Shown here piece after piece: positions 60,633 to 64,000 of a stretch of 64,000 nt of DNA (positions are counted from its first letter, which is position 1; the number at the start of each line of letters is the position of its first letter). The notes beneath the pieces are model-generated. The model was not told the origin of the DNA and did not search any database. It was given only the letters and a program-made list of their open reading frames with translations. The stretch comes from Nocardia bhagyanarayanae (GTDB lineage: Bacteria > Actinomycetota > Actinomycetes > Mycobacteriales > Mycobacteriaceae): NCBI RefSeq assembly GCF_006716565.1, contig NZ_VFPG01000001.1:3596001-3660000 (forward strand). Direction: 5' to 3'. Made by a program: the position numbers and the translations under genes.

Positions 60633-61643
60633 TCAGCGGAGTTGGGGCGCCACCTTCTCGCCGAGTAGTTCGATGGTGCGCAGCACCTTCTCGTGGGGCA
60701 GCGTGCCGACGCTGGTGTGCAGCATGAATCGGTCGAGGCCGAGGGTGTCGCGGACGCCGGCGATCTTCTCGGCGACGTAGTCCGGCGTTCCGACGAACAG
60801 CGAGCCGCTCTGCGAACGCAGCGCGTCGAACTGCGCGCGTGTCATCGGACCCCAGCCGCGCTCGCGGCCGATGGTGCTCATGGCCAGCGCGTACGGCTGA
60901 TAGAAGTCGGCGACGGCCGCTTCGTCGGTGTCGGCCACGTAACCGTGCGCGTGCACCGCCACCGGCTGCCGCTCGTGGCCGCCCTCGGCCAGCGCCCGGT
61001 GATACAGATCGACCAGCGGCTGGAAGCGCGCGGGCTGGCCGCCGATGATCGCGATGGCCAGCGGCAGGCCGAGCAGCCCGGCGCGGATCACCGATTCCGG
61101 ACTGCCACCAACCGCGATCCACACCGGAAGCGGCCGGTCCTCGGTGCGCGGATAGACCACCGCGTCGCGTAGCGGGGCGCGGAACTTCCCGGACCAGGTG
61201 ACGGGCGCGTCCTCGCGCAGGCGCAACAGCAGCGCCAGCTTCTCCTCGAACAGCTCGTCGTAATCGGCCAGGTCGTAGCCGAACAGCGGGAACGACTCGG
61301 TGAACGAGCCGCGGCCCGCCATCAACTCGGCGCGCCCGCCCGACAGGCCGTCCAGCGTCGCGAAGTCCTGGTACACGCGGACCGGGTCGTCGGAGCTGAG
61401 CACGGTGACCGCGCTGGTCAGCTGGATGCGCTCGGTGCGCGCCGCGATCGCCGCGAGCACGACCGCGGGCGACGATGCGGCGAAGTCCTTGCGGTGGTGC
61501 TCGCCGACGCCGTACACGTCCAGGCCGGCGCGCTCGGTCGTCACCGCCTCCTCGACCACCTCGCGCAGCCGCTGTGCGGCGCTCGGCGCGGGCCGGTCGC
61601 CCGCCGGATACAGCTCGGCGAACGTCGTCAGTCCCAGTTCCAC
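60633..61643 (-). CDS. LLM class flavin-dependent oxidoreductase
   Basis: This 336-residue TIM-barrel protein of the bacterial luciferase family has YGVGEHHRKDFAASSP, TVLSSDDPVRVYQDFATLDGLSGGRAELMAGRGSFTESFPLFGY and IWIAVGGSP-like segments (here PVWIAVGGSPES). It uses FMN or F420; the cofactor cannot be told from these motifs. It converges on the GntR gene with a 4-base gap. The start is a GTG at 61643. The substrate is unknown. Confidence 0.87.
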   Translation of the reverse strand: MELGLTTFAELYPAGDRPAPSAAQRLREVVEEAVTTERAGLDVYGVGEHHRKDFAASSPAVVLAAIAARTERIQLTSAVTVLSSDDPVRVYQDFATLDGLSGGRAELMAGRGSFTESFPLFGYDLADYDELFEEKLALLLRLREDAPVTWSGKFRAPLRDAVVYPRTEDRPLPVWIAVGGSPESVIRAGLLGLPLAIAIIGGQPARFQPLVDLYHRALAEGGHERQPVAVHAHGYVADTDEAAVADFYQPYALAMSTIGRERGWGPMTRAQFDALRSQSGSLFVGTPDYVAEKIAGVRDTLGLDRFMLHTSVGTLPHEKVLRTIELLGEKVAPQLR

Positions 61644-61757
61644 AGCTCTAGTCCTCTTCCTGAGTAGTTGCCCAGATAAACGGACTGCGGTCCGGTCCTA
61701 TTCCGTCCCGGCGCGGGCGGACGGGTGCCGCCGACGGGGTGCGGATAGTCTTGTCCC

Positions 61758-62621
61758 ATGTCCGTGCGTACCCGTAAGCCCCTCGTTCCCGGCACGCTCT
61801 CGCCCACCCGGGAGGTGCCGCGCTCCATCGAGCGACCGGAGTACGCCTGGAAGAAGACCGTCAACGAGGGGCGCGAGCCCTGGGTGCAGACGCCGGAGAC
61901 CATCGAGAAGATGCGCGTCGCGGGCAAGATCGCGGCGCAGGCGCTCGAGGAGGCCGGTAAGGCGGTGGCGCCCGGCGTCACCACCGACGAACTGGACCGT
62001 ATCGCCCACGAATTCCTCTGCGACCACGGCGCGTATCCGTCGACGCTGGGCTACAAGGGATTTCCGAAGTCCTGCTGCACCTCGCTGAACGAGGTGATCT
62101 GCCACGGCATTCCGGACTCCACCGTGATCGAGGACGGCGACATCGTCAACATCGACGTCACCGCCTACATCGACGGCGTGCACGGCGACACCAACAAGAC
62201 CTTCCTCGCCGGTGACGTCGACGAGGAGGTCCGGCTGCTGGTGGAACGGACCGAGGAGGCCACCATGCGGGCCATCAAGGCGGTTCGTCCGGGCCGGGCG
62301 CTCAACGTGATCGGGCGCGTCATCGAGTCCTACGCCAACCGGTTCGGCTACGGCGTGGTGCGTGACTTCACCGGCCACGGCGTCGGCCCCACCTTCCACA
62401 GCGGCCTGGTGATCCTGCACTACGACCAGCCCGCCGTGGAGTCGATCATCGAGCCGGGCATGACCTTCACCATCGAGCCGATGATCAACCTCGGCGGCAT
62501 CGACTACGAAATCTGGGACGACGGCTGGACCGTGGTCACCAAGGATCGCAAGTGGACCGCGCAGTTCGAGCACACCCTGGTCGTCACCGAGACCGGCGCG
62601 GAAATCCTCACCCTGCCGTGA
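61758..62621 (+). CDS. map: Methionine aminopeptidase, type I
   Basis: This enzyme removes the N-terminal Met from nascent proteins. The 287-residue protein has the five dinuclear-metal ligands in [16 protein letters not shown] (two Asp), FTGHGVG (His), TIEPM (Glu) and QFEHT (Glu). An N-terminal extension of about 45 residues with Pro motifs ([11 protein letters not shown]) matches the MapB type of mycobacteria, thought to contact the ribosome. cobQ follows after 43 bases. Confidence 0.97.
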   Translation: MSVRTRKPLVPGTLSPTREVPRSIERPEYAWKKTVNEGREPWVQTPETIEKMRVAGKIAAQALEEAGKAVAPGVTTDELDRIAHEFLCDHGAYPSTLGYKGFPKSCCTSLNEVICHGIPDSTVIEDGDIVNIDVTAYIDGVHGDTNKTFLAGDVDEEVRLLVERTEEATMRAIKAVRPGRALNVIGRVIESYANRFGYGVVRDFTGHGVGPTFHSGLVILHYDQPAVESIIEPGMTFTIEPMINLGGIDYEIWDDGWTVVTKDRKWTAQFEHTLVVTETGAEILTLP

Positions 62622-62664
62622 GCGTCCGGCGCGGCCCTGCTCTCCTCGGCCGGGAGCGGACGCG

Positions 62665-64000
62665 ATGAAGGGCGCGCTGCTCGTCGCGGGCACCACCTCC
62701 GACGCCGGGAAAAGCGTTGTGGTGGCGGGGATCTGCCGCATGCTGGCCAGGAAGGGCGTGCGGGTGGCGCCGTTCAAGGCGCAGAACATGTCCAACAACT
62801 CGGTCGTCACGCTGGACGGCGGCGAGATCGGACGCGCGCAGGCGTTGCAGGCGCAGGCCTGCGGCCTGGAGCCGAGCGTGCGGTTCAACCCCGTGCTGTT
62901 GAAACCGGGCAGTGATCGTCGCTCGCAGCTCGTGGTGCGCGGCAAGGCCGTCGGAACCGTCGGCGCGGCCGACTATTTCCGGCACCGGCAGGATTTGCGC
63001 GCGGTCGTCGCGGCCGAACTCGACGCACTGCGAGCCGAATTCGACGTGGTGATCTGCGAGGGCGCGGGATCGCCCGCCGAGATCAACCTGCGCGCCACCG
63101 ATCTGGCGAACATGGGGCTGGCCGAGGCGGCGGGGCTGCCGGTGCTCGTCGTCGGCGACATCGATCGCGGCGGGGTGCTCGCGCACCTGTTCGGCACGCT
63201 GGCCGTCCTGGAACCCGAGGATCAGCGGCTCATCGCGGGTTTCGTGATCAACAAGTTTCGCGGTGACGTCGAGTTGCTGCGGCCGGGCTTGGATCGGCTC
63301 ACCGAGCTGACCGGGCGGCCAACCCTCGGTGTCGTCCCGTTCGACGAAGATCTGTGGATCGACGCCGAGGACTCGCTCGGCACCGTCGCCGACGCACCGG
63401 TCGGTCGTCCGGCCGCACCCGCGGGAACGGAATGGCTGACGGTCGCCGCCGTCCGGCTGCCCCGCATCTCCAACTCCACCGACGTCGAGGCGCTGGCCTG
63501 CGAACCCGGCGTCGCGGTGCGCTGGGTGCGCGATCCCTCCCGACTGGCCGACGCCGACCTGGTGGTGTTGCCCGGCAGCAAGTCGACGGTGTCGGACCTG
63601 GACTGGTTGCGCCGCAGCGGGATCGCCGCAGCCCTGCTCGAGCGCGCCGCGGCCGGGCGGCCCATTCTCGGCATCTGCGGCGGTTACCAGATGCTCGGCC
63701 GCCGCATCGTCGACGACGTCGAATCGGCGGCGGGCACGGTCGACGGACTGGGCTTGCTGGACTTGGACGTCGAGTTCGCCGAGCCGAAGGTGCTGCGTTG
63801 CACCGAAGGTCGCGGCAGCGCGAACTCCATGACGTCCACCGAAGGTATTCCGTTGCACGGCTACGAGATCCACCACGGCCGCGTGACGCGCAGCGGCGAT
63901 CCGGCGTGGCTCGTGGCCGCCGGGGAACCTGAGGGCAGTGTTCGTGGCGCGATCTGGGGAACGCATCTGCACGGGCTCATGGAATCCGACGACTTCCGCC
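62665..64000 (+). CDS. cobQ: Cobyric acid synthase, 3' end cut by window
   Basis: CobQ amidates four side chains of adenosylcobyrinic a,c-diamide in cobalamin synthesis. The N-terminal dethiobiotin-synthetase-like domain has the P-loop GTTSDAGKS, and [12 protein letters not shown] and [12 protein letters not shown] are intact. The C-terminal glutamine amidotransferase-like domain has [12 protein letters not shown] with the catalytic Cys and GTHLHGL with the His. The frame runs open off the right edge after 445 codons, near the normal length. The ATG has GGGAG upstream. Confidence 0.95.
   Translation, partial: MKGALLVAGTTSDAGKSVVVAGICRMLARKGVRVAPFKAQNMSNNSVVTLDGGEIGRAQALQAQACGLEPSVRFNPVLLKPGSDRRSQLVVRGKAVGTVGAADYFRHRQDLRAVVAAELDALRAEFDVVICEGAGSPAEINLRATDLANMGLAEAAGLPVLVVGDIDRGGVLAHLFGTLAVLEPEDQRLIAGFVINKFRGDVELLRPGLDRLTELTGRPTLGVVPFDEDLWIDAEDSLGTVADAPVGRPAAPAGTEWLTVAAVRLPRISNSTDVEALACEPGVAVRWVRDPSRLADADLVVLPGSKSTVSDLDWLRRSGIAAALLERAAAGRPILGICGGYQMLGRRIVDDVESAAGTVDGLGLLDLDVEFAEPKVLRCTEGRGSANSMTSTEGIPLHGYEIHHGRVTRSGDPAWLVAAGEPEGSVRGAIWGTHLHGLMESDDFR

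Overview
The window is very GC-rich on both strands, uses GTG and TTG starts often, and has hairpins without U-tracts at many gene ends. Its core order is M23 peptidase / rpsB-tsf / pyrH-frr-cdsA / rlmN / dxr-rip1-ispG-GNAT / penicillin-binding lipoprotein / map. This matches the chromosome around Rv2891-Rv2861c of Mycobacterium tuberculosis. With the accessory content (DUF4254, DUF5753, DUF3618/DUF4235 and TerD proteins, many TetR regulators, Baeyer-Villiger monooxygenase), a Nocardia-like member of the Mycobacteriales is the best guess. No tRNA, rRNA, CRISPR array, insertion sequence or integrase was seen.

Region 1 (1-21.8 kb) is mostly housekeeping. A DUF1990 protein, a secreted M23 protein and a secreted protein with a repeated Cys motif face away from rpsB. 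The rpsB leader carries two strong hairpins, and a 14-bp inverted repeat separates rpsB from tsf. Then come UMP kinase, ribosome recycling factor, CDP-diglyceride synthase, an AraC regulator divergent from a hydrolase, RlmN, a membrane Ser/Thr kinase, a DUF5997/LysR pair, a DHDPS-family enzyme, two MEP-pathway genes (dxr, ispG) flanking the Rip1 site-2 protease, a GNAT protein and a class B PBP lipoprotein.

Region 2 (21.8-31.8 kb) begins with a possible cell-wall signalling group: a secreted peptidoglycan-binding protein, an EmbR-like regulator with an FHA domain, and a divergent Ser/Thr kinase whose extracellular part ends in a peptidoglycan-binding domain. After it come a nitrobindin, a small P-loop protein, a DUF4254 protein, an ImmA/IrrE-like zinc peptidase, an APC permease, a DUF5753 regulator, and a TetR-oxidoreductase operon with a clear operator.

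Region 3 (31.8-53.8 kb) is accessory: a large LuxR-type ATPase regulator, a lipoprotein, a GlxA regulator with DUF6010, a three-gene envelope/stress cassette (holin-like, DUF3618, DUF4235), and a lipid-oxidation block. That block is ferritin-like di-iron protein, 2Fe-2S reductase, Baeyer-Villiger monooxygenase and SDR, followed by an AgpS-like flavoprotein and its TetR. The di-iron operon has a striking 24-nt palindrome at its promoter. DJ-1, TerD, MscS and D-aminoacylase family genes follow.

Region 4 (53.9-60.6 kb) is an aminophosphonate uptake and catabolism cluster: two permeases, an ATPase, a binding lipoprotein, a phosphonatase-like HAD hydrolase and a TIGR03364-type FAD oxidoreductase. 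It is divergent from a GntR/UTRA regulator, and two related operators lie between them. No transaminase is present, so an oxidative route into the pathway is likely. The window ends with an LLM flavin oxidoreductase, map and a truncated cobQ.
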